Below are positions 45,772 through 54,642 of a stretch of 64,000 nucleotides of DNA, piece by piece. The translations under genes were made by a program, and so were the position numbers. Numbering within the stretch: position 1 is the first letter of the stretch; every line of letters starts with the position of its first letter. A model generated the notes under the pieces. The model saw only the letters and a program-made list of their open reading frames with translations. It was not told the DNA's origin and ran no database searches. The stretch is from contig JAFWDJ010000019.1 in the NCBI GenBank assembly GCA_017513095.1, forward strand, positions 26,768 through 90,767, read 5' to 3'. The DNA comes from Clostridia bacterium (GTDB lineage Bacteria; Bacillota; Clostridia; Oscillospirales; RGIG577).

Positions 45772-46605
45772 ATGTTCACGATATATATAGACGGCCTTCG
45801 GGTGTTCGCCCGTCACGGCGTATACGACTTTGAAAAGGAAAACGGACAGTATTTTCTCTTTTGGTGCGAGGCCGACGTAAAAGGCGCGGCACAAAGGGAC
45901 GATATAGATAGCAGCGTCGATTATACGAAGCTCATATCGTTCATCGGGGGCTTTATCGGCTCTACGCGCTTTGAGCTTTTGGAGACGCTATTATTAAAAC
46001 TTTTGCGCGCCGTTTTGGATGAATTTCCCGAAATCGCGAGTGTGCGCGCGCGCATATGCAAGGAAAGCGCGCCCGTTCGGGCGGAGCTTTCCTCGGTCGG
46101 CGTAAGCGGCTCTCTTTCACGAAGTGAGGTCTACCTCTCGCTCGGCACTAACATGGGCAGCCGCATGGATAATTTGCGGGACGCGATACGAAAAATAGAC
46201 GCACTCTCCTCCTGCCGCGTCGTCTCCGTTTCCAAAGTTTACGAGACGTCGCCCGTGGGGTACAGTGAGCAGAGCGACTTTTTGAACTGCTGCGTGAAGC
46301 TTTCGACGCTTCTTTCGCCCGATGAGCTTCTTTCGGCGCTTCAGTCCATAGAAAACGAGCTCGGGCGCGTGCGCACGTTTAAAAACGCGCCGCGCGTCAT
46401 TGACATAGACATTCTTTTATACGACGGGCTTGTCGCGCTTGACGAACGGCTCACCCTTCCGCATCCGCGGATGCTCGGGCGCAAATTCGTGCTTGTGCCG
46501 CTTCTCGACGTATACGACTCCTCGCTTGAAAGGCGGCTTTATTTTTCCGACGCGCTCTCCCGCATAGAAAACGACGATACCGTTAAGTTTTTCGGGCGAT
46601 ATTGA
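45772..46605 (+). CDS. folBK: Bifunctional dihydroneopterin aldolase / HPPK
   Basis: 277 residues, a fusion. Residues 1 to about 118 match FolB (IDGLRVFARHGVYDFEKENG, then SSVDYTKLISFI). Residues about 120-277 match FolK (VYLSLGTNMGSRMDNLRDA, SPVGYSEQSDFLNCC, RVIDIDILLYDG, LPHPRMLGRKFVLVPL). Together they catalyse the two steps between dihydroneopterin and the DHPS substrate. ATG 45772 has GAGGT upstream. No phosphatase or pABA synthesis gene is in the window. Confidence 0.95.
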   Translation: MFTIYIDGLRVFARHGVYDFEKENGQYFLFWCEADVKGAAQRDDIDSSVDYTKLISFIGGFIGSTRFELLETLLLKLLRAVLDEFPEIASVRARICKESAPVRAELSSVGVSGSLSRSEVYLSLGTNMGSRMDNLRDAIRKIDALSSCRVVSVSKVYETSPVGYSEQSDFLNCCVKLSTLLSPDELLSALQSIENELGRVRTFKNAPRVIDIDILLYDGLVALDERLTLPHPRMLGRKFVLVPLLDVYDSSLERRLYFSDALSRIENDDTVKFFGRY

Positions 46606-46625
46606 TTTATAAAGGAGGCTTTCTC

Positions 46626-47393
46626 ATGCGTTCCAAAAGCTTTTTCGACGTACACAACCACATAGAAAACTACGGCGAGTATAAAGACATACCCGCCCTT
46701 TTTAAAAGCAATATAAATAAAGACACGGGCGTTCTTATGATGGCGATGGACACGCCGACTTATCTTGAGGCGGCCAAAATAGAAGAAAAAGTACACGGGG
46801 CCGTCGCCGCCTTCGGCATACATCCGTGGCGCGCGCATCTTTATCACGATAAGACCGACGAGTTTGAAGCGCACGTTCGACGCGCCAAAATTGTCGGAGA
46901 GATAGGCATGTGCGCCAAATGGGCGCCGAAGGAGTCGTCGCCGTTTCAGCGTGAGCTTTTCCGGTTTCAGCTTGAGCTTGCGAAAAAATACGGCCGTCCC
47001 GTAAGTGTTCATACGGTCGGCACCGAAAAAGAGTGTCTTGAAATTTTAAGGGCCGCGGATTTAAAGAACGTCTGCATACATTGGTTCCACGGTACCGTGG
47101 AGCAGGCGAAAAAGTATCTCGACCTCGGATGTTACTTCTCGCTCGGCCCCGACGTGGGATTTTCGCCCGAGGCCGACGAGCTTGCGCGCTTTCTGCCGCG
47201 CGAACGCATCTTACTTGAGACCGACGGTGCGGAATGCTTCTCATGGGCGCGCGAATGCAAAAAATCGCCGTGGCAGTTCGAGCCGGCGGCGATAAAGGAC
47301 GTATACTATCAGGCGGCAAGAGTACGAAACGAGGATTTCGACACGCTTGCCCTGGCTGTTTGGGAAAACTTTTTTGACTTCACGCTCATTTAA
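46626..47393 (+). CDS. TatD family metal-dependent hydrolase
   Basis: 255 residues from ATG 46626 (AAAGGAGG upstream). The TIM-barrel ligands are visible: DVHNHI, GIHPW, IVGEIG (catalytic Glu), SVHT, CIHWFHGT and LLETDGAE. It is related to TatD DNases, but shorter sequence identity in the C-terminal part leaves the substrate open. It ends in a four-base convergent overlap with the RseC-like gene. Confidence 0.87.
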   Translation: MRSKSFFDVHNHIENYGEYKDIPALFKSNINKDTGVLMMAMDTPTYLEAAKIEEKVHGAVAAFGIHPWRAHLYHDKTDEFEAHVRRAKIVGEIGMCAKWAPKESSPFQRELFRFQLELAKKYGRPVSVHTVGTEKECLEILRAADLKNVCIHWFHGTVEQAKKYLDLGCYFSLGPDVGFSPEADELARFLPRERILLETDGAECFSWARECKKSPWQFEPAAIKDVYYQAARVRNEDFDTLALAVWENFFDFTLI

Positions 47394-47800
47394 AGCACGT
47401 GCGTGATTACGGGCACGTTGCCCTTCTCCTTCTGCTTTTTGCTGTATCGCATAGTTATAAGCACGTCTACCGCGGCCAGGACGAGACCCGCGACCGCGCA
47501 TAACCCCTCGGAGAATCCGAGAAGATAATATCCTATGGCGTAGCCTGCGAAGAACAGCAGTATCGGCAGCATATAAACGACGAACGCGCGCCGCACGATT
47601 ATGCCGTCGCCCTGAAGAGCGACGAAATCGCCCACCGACGCACGGGCGTCGTTTCGCGCTATTATCGTAGTTTCTCCGCCGCCGCAGCCGACGCATTTAC
47701 TGCAGTCGTGGCCGCACGCGCCCTCTCTTACTATTTTCACTCCGGCGTAATCGCCGTCAAGCGATACGACGAGCCCTTCGTTGTATAACATATCGTTCAT
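47390..47800 (-). CDS. SoxR-reducing system RseC-like family protein
   Basis: 136 residues with a cysteine cluster near the N-terminus (CGHDCSKCVGCGGGE, four Cys with spacing 3-2-2), then two transmembrane helices (about residues 67-105). This matches the RseC/MucC layout. In proteobacteria the family takes part in SoxR reduction; in Firmicutes its role is unclear. The start at 47800 overlaps the upstream stop (ATGA); ATG 47791, nine bases after GGAAGG, is a good alternative. It follows an FAD protein, which suggests a shared redox function. Confidence 0.8.
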   Translation of the reverse strand: MNDMLYNEGLVVSLDGDYAGVKIVREGACGHDCSKCVGCGGGETTIIARNDARASVGDFVALQGDGIIVRRAFVVYMLPILLFFAGYAIGYYLLGFSEGLCAVAGLVLAAVDVLITMRYSKKQKEKGNVPVITHVL

Positions 47801-49377
47801 CCTTCCAAGCTTTTTAAAATGCACATTGCCGTATTCACGCCGTCGACGGCGGCGCTCATTATGCCGCCCGCGTAGCCCGCGCCCTCGCCGCACGGATAAA
47901 GGCCCGAAACGTCGGGCGAACGGCGCGTTTCGTCTCTTATTATGCGCACGGGTGCGCTCGTGCGCGTCTCAATGCCCGTGACAGCCGCGTGCGGCGCCGA
48001 AAAGCCGCGGATATTTTTTTCAAAAGCGGTTATCCCCCGCTTTAGAAATTCGTCTATATGCGCGGGGAAAAGCGCGGATATATCCGTTTCTCGCGTCTTA
48101 AAGCGTATCGACGGATTTACGCGCGTAAAGGTGCTCTGTCCCGTTTTCATATACGCGCCGAGCGTCGATACGGGCGCGCAGCCGCGCGCCGTTAAATACG
48201 CGTTCTTTTCAAGCCGCCTCTGAAAATACATTCCGGAAAGCGGACCCGCGTCCCCGAAATCGCCGGCCGAGACCGACACGACGACGGCACTGTTTGAGTT
48301 TACGCCGTCTCTTGCGTGGCGGCTCATACCGTTTACGACGAACGCGCCCTCCTCGGACGAGGCCGCCACCACCTCTCCGCCGGGACACATACAGAACGTA
48401 TATACGCCTCTTTCGCCCTCGCGGTAGGAGAGCTGATATTCGGCGCTCTTTAAATTTTTATGTCCCGCAAAGCGGCCGTACATGGCCGCGTCTATATCCT
48501 CTCTTAGATGCTCTATTCTAAATCCCACGGAGAACGGCTTTGAAACGATGCTTATGCCGCTTTCGTATATGTGCTCATACATATCCCGCGCGCTGTGTCC
48601 CGCGGCAAGTATCAGGGTGTCCGTCCCAAGCTCGCCGTCCGCGGTCAGAACGCCCGCAACGCGGCCGCTTTTCGTTATGATCTTCTCGGCGCGGCACAAA
48701 AAGCGCACCTCGCCGCCGAGCGCGATTATTTCGCGGCGTATGCTTTTTACCACCTCGGTGAGTATATCTGTGCCGATGTGCGGCTTTGCAAGATAAAGTA
48801 TCTCGTCCGGCGCGCCGTGCGCCGCAAAGGTCTTTAAGACAAATTCACATACGGGACTTCCTATGCGCGTCGTGAGCTTTCCGTCGGAGAACGTGCCCGC
48901 GCCGCCCTCGCCGAACTGGATGTTCGTATTTATATCGAGCCTGCCCGTGCGGTTGTACGCCTCGACTGCCGCCGTGCGCGCGTCCGCATCCGCGCCGCGC
49001 TCGAGTACGACGGGGCAAAGCCCCGCGCGCGCAAGCACGAGCGCCGCGAACATGCCCGCCGGGCCGAAGCCGCATACCACGGGACGCTTCATGCCCGCCT
49101 TCGGGCTTACCTTCGGGATCGAAAGCTCAAATTCACGCCGCAAAGACGCGCCCTCTACCTTTTTTTCGGCCGCAATTTCGGCCTTTTCGCCGCCCTTTAG
49201 GAAAATGCCTACGCTGTAAACGTGCGTTACGTTCTTTCGCCGCGCGTCCACGCCCTTTCTAACGATAACGGCTCGTTCGCACTCGGATTTCAATCTGCCG
49301 AGGCGCGATACGGCCGCCTCGATTGCATCATTGTCGCTTTTATCCACGCTTTGGCGTATATTGCTTATGACGAGCAT
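47797..49377 (-). CDS. NAD(P)/FAD-dependent oxidoreductase, uncharacterised
   Basis: 526 residues. An N-terminal ferredoxin-like domain (about 1-90) precedes a Rossmann FAD-binding motif with VVCGFGPAGMFAALVLARAG (about 99-118). The family motif GEGGAGTFSDGKLTTR and a C-terminal FAD contact (YPCGEGAGYAGGIMSAAVDG) follow. It belongs to a widespread group of unassigned FAD-dependent dehydrogenases. It is cytosolic. It starts one base after the cdaR stop and so is in the same operon as the cyclic di-AMP genes. Confidence 0.9.
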   Translation of the reverse strand: MLVISNIRQSVDKSDNDAIEAAVSRLGRLKSECERAVIVRKGVDARRKNVTHVYSVGIFLKGGEKAEIAAEKKVEGASLRREFELSIPKVSPKAGMKRPVVCGFGPAGMFAALVLARAGLCPVVLERGADADARTAAVEAYNRTGRLDINTNIQFGEGGAGTFSDGKLTTRIGSPVCEFVLKTFAAHGAPDEILYLAKPHIGTDILTEVVKSIRREIIALGGEVRFLCRAEKIITKSGRVAGVLTADGELGTDTLILAAGHSARDMYEHIYESGISIVSKPFSVGFRIEHLREDIDAAMYGRFAGHKNLKSAEYQLSYREGERGVYTFCMCPGGEVVAASSEEGAFVVNGMSRHARDGVNSNSAVVVSVSAGDFGDAGPLSGMYFQRRLEKNAYLTARGCAPVSTLGAYMKTGQSTFTRVNPSIRFKTRETDISALFPAHIDEFLKRGITAFEKNIRGFSAPHAAVTGIETRTSAPVRIIRDETRRSPDVSGLYPCGEGAGYAGGIMSAAVDGVNTAMCILKSLEG

Positions 49378-50640
49378 CTATTTCACCTCTGCGCTTATCG
49401 TATAAGTACCCGTGACGCGCGCGGTATTGTCCTCGTCATCCGTATTTACAGTCACGTTTACGGGTATCTCGTAAACTCCCGCCTCCGGTGAGAGCCCCGA
49501 AAAGTCGGCGACTGCCGAAATATTGTCCGCCGTTATTGCGGCAAGCTCGTCGATATTGCCCACGACTATGACGTTTACGGTCGACGACGAAAGCGTTATA
49601 TCCTCCTCCGAAAAGCCCGCTTCCTCAAGGGCCGATATGTCTATCGCCACGTTCTCAATAAGCTTCGAGGCCGTCTCGCTCAGATCGCCGTTCACGTTCG
49701 CGTTGTCGGACGCGGTTTGTGCCGTGATTCTCGCAGACGTCGTCTCGTCGACGAGCGTGACTCCCTCGGGCACGGGGATATTCAGGTATACCTCGCCGCC
49801 GTCCGTGAGATTTTCGGCGTTCACACTGCCCACGTTTATCTCGGTTATCGCGGAAAGGACCTCATCGCTGCCCGTTATAACGATGCTTTCGGGGCTTATA
49901 TCGAACACAAGTCCCTCGTCCGCCTCGCCCGTTATGTCAAAGGTCAGGGGAACCGTCTTTTTCTTATTCATCTTAATGTGCGCGGTCGCCGTTGATGCGG
50001 CAATGCCCACGTTCTTCGAGCGCACACGCTCGCCGCCCTTGTTAATGAGCACAAGCTCACCCTCGTAAGAGAAGTCGCCCGCCGCGTTCGTCGCGTCAAC
50101 GTAAAGATCGGCGTGGGAAACGTAGTTTACCTCGCTTACGGGGCCCGTAACGCCCACGCTTGCGGGATCCGCCGACGTCTCCGTTATAACGTATTCGGCG
50201 TTAGGCGCACCCGTGATTATCACGTTTACGGGCACGCTCGCGGTCGTCATCTTCGAGAACGTATACGTAAGGCGCGTCGGCGTATAGTTTACGAGCCATA
50301 CGTTGTCGCCCGGCACCACTACGTTTACGGGCAGCGTATACGTACCCTCCTCGGTTATCGAGTTTATGTCCACGGTCGCGGTTATGCGGCTCGCGTCGTA
50401 CTCGACAAGCGCGCTGTTTCGGCCGCGGATGCGTACGTCCACGGTCTGGGACAGTCCCTCGGTTATCGCAAGGCCGTTATTGTACGGAACGGAGCCCTCG
50501 GTCGTTATAGTGACCTTGACGGAGCGTATGTCCTTATCTCGTTCGGGATTTTCGCTGTTTATGGCATACGCCCAGATTATCACGGCCAGAATGACCGAAA
50601 GTATTTTTAAAACAAGAGGTTTTTTTAAAAAGTTACTCAT
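49378..50640 (-). CDS. cdaR: CdaR/YbbR-domain protein, regulator of diadenylate cyclase
   Basis: 420 residues. One N-terminal transmembrane helix (LKILSVILAVIIWAYAINSE, about 8-27) anchors a series of four YbbR-like beta domains outside the cell. In other Firmicutes CdaR binds CdaA and controls cyclic di-AMP output. It overlaps cdaA by eight bases, so coupling is likely. Confidence 0.93.
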   Translation of the reverse strand: MSNFLKKPLVLKILSVILAVIIWAYAINSENPERDKDIRSVKVTITTEGSVPYNNGLAITEGLSQTVDVRIRGRNSALVEYDASRITATVDINSITEEGTYTLPVNVVVPGDNVWLVNYTPTRLTYTFSKMTTASVPVNVIITGAPNAEYVITETSADPASVGVTGPVSEVNYVSHADLYVDATNAAGDFSYEGELVLINKGGERVRSKNVGIAASTATAHIKMNKKKTVPLTFDITGEADEGLVFDISPESIVITGSDEVLSAITEINVGSVNAENLTDGGEVYLNIPVPEGVTLVDETTSARITAQTASDNANVNGDLSETASKLIENVAIDISALEEAGFSEEDITLSSSTVNVIVVGNIDELAAITADNISAVADFSGLSPEAGVYEIPVNVTVNTDDEDNTARVTGTYTISAEVK

Positions 50641-51508
50641 CCTTCACATTGTCCTCTTTCTTTTTCTTAGGCTTGAAAAAATCCCAAAAATCCTTCTTCG
50701 TATTTGCCTCCGTCGGCTTTAAGAGCGCGCTTTGAAGCTTATCGCTCAAAGCGGGCGAGTCGAGGCCGCGCGTGAGCACGCCCTTTTGGGCGAACGAGAT
50801 CATACCGGTCTCCTCGGATACGACTACGACTACCGCGTCGCTCGTTTCGCTTGCGCCGAGCGCCGCCCTGTGGCGCGTGCCGAGCTCCTTGTTAATGCCT
50901 CGCTGCTGCGACAGCGGCAGTATGCAGCCCGCCGCGGCTATCATGTTGCCGCTTATTATGGCCGCGCCGTCGTGAAGCGGGGCCTTGGGATAGAATATGT
51001 TCTGCAAAAGCTCCTCGCTCGGCTTCGCGTCGAGGCGCGTGCCCGATTTCGCTATATCCTGAAGGTACGTCTGCCTCTCGAAAACGATGAGCGCGCCGAC
51101 GTGCGCCTCGGACATTTTTGCGGCGGCCTTGCAAACGTGCTCTATAACGGCGAGCGTTTCGGCGTTCTCGCCGCCGTCGCCTCCGCGCGAAAGAAACGAA
51201 AGCCCCCATCCGCGCGTGCCCACGCTTTCAAGCATTCGCCGAAGCTCCGGCTGGAACACAACGATAAGAGCGAGCAAGCCTATCTGCATTAAGTTCTTAA
51301 GTATGTAATTCACCGCGTTGAGCTGTAAGAACGCGCTTACCTGCATAACGACGAGCAGAATTACGATACCCTTCAAAAGCTGGCTTACTCTCGTGCCCTT
51401 GGCATACGTTATTATTTTGTATATCGCAAACGCGACGATGGCTATATCGATTATGTCGATGATGGACATAAGCCTTATATAGCTCCAAGCAGTTTCAAAT
51501 AAACCCAT
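50633..51508 (-). CDS. cdaA: Diadenylate cyclase CdaA
   Basis: 291 residues from ATG 51508. Three transmembrane helices fill the first 90 residues (the third is LIVVFQPELRRMLE-adjacent). The DAC domain has the active-site DGAAII and the RHRAALG motif. It joins two ATP to cyclic di-AMP, which controls potassium uptake and cell wall homeostasis. It is followed by cdaR; the usual glmM is not in the window. Confidence 0.96.
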   Translation of the reverse strand: MGLFETAWSYIRLMSIIDIIDIAIVAFAIYKIITYAKGTRVSQLLKGIVILLVVMQVSAFLQLNAVNYILKNLMQIGLLALIVVFQPELRRMLESVGTRGWGLSFLSRGGDGGENAETLAVIEHVCKAAAKMSEAHVGALIVFERQTYLQDIAKSGTRLDAKPSEELLQNIFYPKAPLHDGAAIISGNMIAAAGCILPLSQQRGINKELGTRHRAALGASETSDAVVVVVSEETGMISFAQKGVLTRGLDSPALSDKLQSALLKPTEANTKKDFWDFFKPKKKKEDNVKDE

Positions 51509-51573
51509 ACCAAAATCTCTTTTCACACTCCGGGCCGTGCGCCCGTTTTGTCGTTCAAAGCATGTATATTTAC

Positions 51574-51603
51574 ATAATACCATAATTATATGCTCTATTA
51601 CAA
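51574..51603 (-). promoter_or_regulatory. Possible promoter of the cdaA operon
   Basis: Minus strand: -35 TTGTAA (51598-51603), 18-base spacer, -10 TATTAT (51574-51579), about 66 bases before the cdaA ATG. Confidence 0.5.
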
Positions 51604-51636
51604 TCGGTATATTGAAAATAATCGCGCCCGTTTTTC

Positions 51637-51674
51637 AAAAAAAGCGTGCATTCCGATAAAATGCACGCTTTTTT
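51637..51674. terminator. Terminator after the aminotransferase gene
   Basis: A strong hairpin (AAAAAGCGTGCAT with ATGCACGCTTTTTT) with a short loop lies between the cdaA promoter and the aminotransferase stop. On the minus strand it ends in a T-run. Confidence 0.88.
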
Positions 51675-51685
51675 GTATTATCTTT

Positions 51686-52822
51686 TCAGGCCGAGCCGCG
51701 CGCGATATCGCGTACGGCGCGCAGAAGCGCGTCCGCCTCGCTTTTTTTGTTGAACGCGCCCGCGCTCACCCTCACCGTGCCGCGCTCAAGCGTCCCCACG
51801 GTCTTATGGGCGAGCGGCGCGCAGTGAAGGCCGCTTCTTACGCATATGCCATGCTCCCAAAGGCGCGCGGCCGTCTGTTCGCAGTCGAGCGCGTCTATAT
51901 TGAACGAAAAAAGCCCCGCGGTGTTTTCGCCGTATTCGTATACCGTAACGCCGCCGATCTTTGAAAGCCCTCGCTTCATAAGGGCGGCAAGGCTTTTTTC
52001 ATGGTCGAATATCGCCTCGCAGCCGATGCTTTTTATAAATCTCACGCCCTCGCCCAGCGCTATCGCGCCCGCGGTATGGCCCGTGCCCGCCTCGAAGCGG
52101 TCCGGAAGGTATTCGGGCATATCCTCGTCGCGGGAGGCGCCGCCCGTGCCGCCGTGGATGAGCGGCGAAAGCGTTACGTCGCCGTTTATAAGAAGAAGCC
52201 CCGTCCCCTGCGGCCCCATAAGCCCCTTATGGCCCGGGCAGCAGAGTATATCTATAAAATCGTCTGTCATGTTTATTCTTATGCTGCCCGCGGACTGCGA
52301 GGCGTCAAGTATCGTGATTATCCCCCGCCTTCGGGCCTCGCGGAATATGCGTCTTATTGGCAGCACGTTTCCGAATACGTTTGAAACGTGCGTTACGCAT
52401 ACCGCGCGCGCGCCGCGCTCAAAGGCGGCCGCGAAGCTTTCGCACGTTTCATCGTCCGAATGCGCCGCGTGCGAAAAATCGACCGAAACGCCGCGGGACC
52501 CGAGCCAGAGCGCGCTTCGGTATACGGCGTTATGCTCCATATCGGAGATGACGAGGCGGTCTCCCGCCGAAAGCGCGCCCTTTAAGGCGATATTTATCGC
52601 GTGAGTCGCGTTCTGCGTAAATATAACGCCCGAGGCGCTCTGCATCCCGAAAAAATCGGCTATATCCTCACGCGCGGCGTATATAAGCTCGCCCGCGCGG
52701 ACGGCGGCGCCGTAGCCGCTTCGCCCCACGCCGCACGAGAAGCGCCGCATCGCGTCAAGATACGCGTCGTATACGGAGGGCGGCTTTTTTAGCGACGAGG
52801 CGGCGCAGTCGAAATATATCAC
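51686..52822 (-). CDS. Class V aminotransferase, cysteine desulfurase-like
   Basis: 378 residues. The PLP lysine is in CPGHKGLMGP (Lys199), after LDASQSAGS; the active-site Cys loop is RSGLHCAPLAHK near residue 335. This is the type often annotated as cysteine desulfurase/selenocysteine lyase. It probably takes sulfur from cysteine for another carrier. It overlaps the DUF3343 gene by four bases, a pairing typical of putative Se/S handling loci; no selenium genes are in the window. Confidence 0.85.
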   Translation of the reverse strand: MIYFDCAASSLKKPPSVYDAYLDAMRRFSCGVGRSGYGAAVRAGELIYAAREDIADFFGMQSASGVIFTQNATHAINIALKGALSAGDRLVISDMEHNAVYRSALWLGSRGVSVDFSHAAHSDDETCESFAAAFERGARAVCVTHVSNVFGNVLPIRRIFREARRRGIITILDASQSAGSIRINMTDDFIDILCCPGHKGLMGPQGTGLLLINGDVTLSPLIHGGTGGASRDEDMPEYLPDRFEAGTGHTAGAIALGEGVRFIKSIGCEAIFDHEKSLAALMKRGLSKIGGVTVYEYGENTAGLFSFNIDALDCEQTAARLWEHGICVRSGLHCAPLAHKTVGTLERGTVRVSAGAFNKKSEADALLRAVRDIARGSA

Positions 52823-53067
52823 GACGATATCCTCCTCGCTTCGCCGCCCGACACCTCGTATACGGCCTTATACGGCACGCGCCTCTCACGAAGCGCCGCG
52901 ATCGCGCGTTCGCCGTCGCGCGCGGGGACTCTTACGCAGTAGCCGCAGCCCGTGCGCGAGATGAAGAACGGCGTTTTCTGTATCGACGCGTATATCCCGC
53001 CTGATGAAAGGAGCCTTTTTACCCTGTTCGCTTCGGTCTGCGACGTCGTGTGTATGAGTATATACAT
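52819..53067 (-). CDS. DUF3343 family protein, putative Se/S carrier
   Basis: 82 residues from ATG 53067 (GGGGGTGG upstream). It starts MYILIHTTSQTEANRVKRLL and has a CGYC motif (SRTGCGYCVRVP, about residues 40-43) that matches the family's conserved cysteine site. The family is known as a putative selenium/sulfur carrier from its constant pairing with class V aminotransferases. That link is family knowledge, not shown here. Confidence 0.85.
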   Translation of the reverse strand: MYILIHTTSQTEANRVKRLLSSGGIYASIQKTPFFISRTGCGYCVRVPARDGERAIAALRERRVPYKAVYEVSGGEARRISS

Positions 53068-53136
53068 GGATACCACCCCCGGTGGTATGATATGTGCCCT
53101 CGCGCAGCCGTGTGAATGGACGGGCGCTCGGGGATT

Positions 53137-53167
53137 AAAAAAGGAAGGGGCTCCCCCCTTCCTTTTT
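53137..53167. terminator. Terminator after the histidine kinase
   Basis: AAAAAGGAAGGGG pairs with CCCCTTCCTTTTT around a short loop, just after the kinase stop (minus strand) and about 70 bases from the DUF3343 start. Confidence 0.88.
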
Positions 53168-53171
53168 GTTT

Positions 53172-54632
53172 TTATATCTCTTCCACGGATTTTGCTTCAA
53201 GCTCGAACCAGAACGTGCTGCCCTTTCCCACTTCGCTTTCGACGCCGTATCGCGCGCCGTGCTGCTCAAAGATGTGCTTTACTATCGAAAGGCCGAGACC
53301 CGTGCCGATGTGGGCGCGCTTGTGGGTCTTGTCGACCTTGTAATATCTGTCCCAGATGTACGGAAGATTCTCGGGCGCTATGCCCTCGCCCGAGTCCGTC
53401 ACCTCGATGCGCACCTTCCCGTCCGAAACGCGCTGCACAATGCGCACAAGCCTGTCTTTGCCCGTGTAGTTCACGGCGTTGTTGACGAGGTTGTAGATTA
53501 CCTGCGCCATGCGCGTCTCGTCAGCGTCCACGTATACGTTCTCTGCGGGCTCGAAGGATATCGTATAGCCGTCGCGGCTTACGAGCCTGTTGTAGCGCCC
53601 GAGTATCTCCCCGATGAGCCCCGTAAGGCAGAAGCGTTCGATATTGAACACAAGCTCGCCCGACTGAAGGCGCGATATGTCAAGAACGTCGTTTACGAGC
53701 TCGGAAAGATGGCTCGCCTCGTCTATGATTATCTGAATATTCTCGGGCGTGTTCTCGCCGGGTATGTCACGCATCATTTCGCCGTAGCCCGTTATCAGCG
53801 TAAGCGGCGTACGAAGGTCGTGCGATACGTTCGCTATAAGCTCTCGCCTCAGTCCCTCCACCTTGGAAAGCTCGCTCGACGCGTGATCGAGCGTATCTGA
53901 AAGCTCCGTAATCTCGCGGTAATCGCCGCGGTTTACGGAAAAGTCGGCCTCGTAATTGCCGTGCGCAAGCTCCTTCGCGGATTCGTTTAGCTTTACGATG
54001 GGCTTTGCGATGCGCTTTGATATGACGAGCGCCAGCAGAAACGAAAGCAGAATCATTATCACCGTGATGATAAGAAGCTGCGTACGAAGCGTATTGACCG
54101 TGGCGTTTACGGGCGATATCGTGGAATTTAAGAGTACAAGAAATTCGTCGCCCGCGGCGTTCTTAACGGTCTTCGCAAATATGAGCGACGCGCCCATGCC
54201 GCCGTCCCTTCCCGGCACTCCGCCGCGGAAGCTGTCGCTTTCGTAATCGCGGTTAAAGAAGGCCTCGCGCGAGAATATCTCCATATGCTCCCCGCCGTTT
54301 TCCACGGTGCGCGCGTATATCTCCTCGATTACGAACGCGGGCAGCTTATGTATCACGCAGTCGGGCAGTATGTCTATCGACAGAAGCGAAATGCACGATG
54401 AATCGTATACGGCTATGCACATATTGCCCTCCTGGGCGATGCGCACCGCAAGCTCGTCAAGCTCCTCATTGTCAATGTTATGCTCGATGGTCTCCGAGGC
54501 CGCTTTTATCTCGCGCGTCTTTATGTGCTTATAAAACGAGTCGAGAAACACTATCTGAAATATCCACAGACACGCAAGCACTATGGCGGCGAATACGATG
54601 AACTGAAAGAACACCTTCCACTTTAAGCTCAT
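53172..54632 (-). CDS. Two-component sensor histidine kinase
   Basis: 486 residues from ATG 54632; an in-frame TTG at 54665 lies inside the response regulator and lacks a ribosome binding site. Two transmembrane helices flank an extracytoplasmic sensor of about 150 residues. A HAMP segment (SKRIAKPIVKLNESAKELAH) follows, then the phospho-acceptor box VSHDLRTPLTLITGYG and the ATPase domain (NLVNNAVNYTG, DSGEGI, GTGLGLSIVK). The stimulus is unknown. It is encoded right after its response regulator. Confidence 0.96.
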   Translation of the reverse strand: MSLKWKVFFQFIVFAAIVLACLWIFQIVFLDSFYKHIKTREIKAASETIEHNIDNEELDELAVRIAQEGNMCIAVYDSSCISLLSIDILPDCVIHKLPAFVIEEIYARTVENGGEHMEIFSREAFFNRDYESDSFRGGVPGRDGGMGASLIFAKTVKNAAGDEFLVLLNSTISPVNATVNTLRTQLLIITVIMILLSFLLALVISKRIAKPIVKLNESAKELAHGNYEADFSVNRGDYREITELSDTLDHASSELSKVEGLRRELIANVSHDLRTPLTLITGYGEMMRDIPGENTPENIQIIIDEASHLSELVNDVLDISRLQSGELVFNIERFCLTGLIGEILGRYNRLVSRDGYTISFEPAENVYVDADETRMAQVIYNLVNNAVNYTGKDRLVRIVQRVSDGKVRIEVTDSGEGIAPENLPYIWDRYYKVDKTHKRAHIGTGLGLSIVKHIFEQHGARYGVESEVGKGSTFWFELEAKSVEEI

Positions 54633-54642
54633 GCTTTTTCGT

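Noticed and set aside
53166..53900. Plus-strand open frame opposite the histidine kinase
   Set aside because: Antisense shadow of the kinase ATPase and HisKA domains, caused by codon bias in GC-rich codons.
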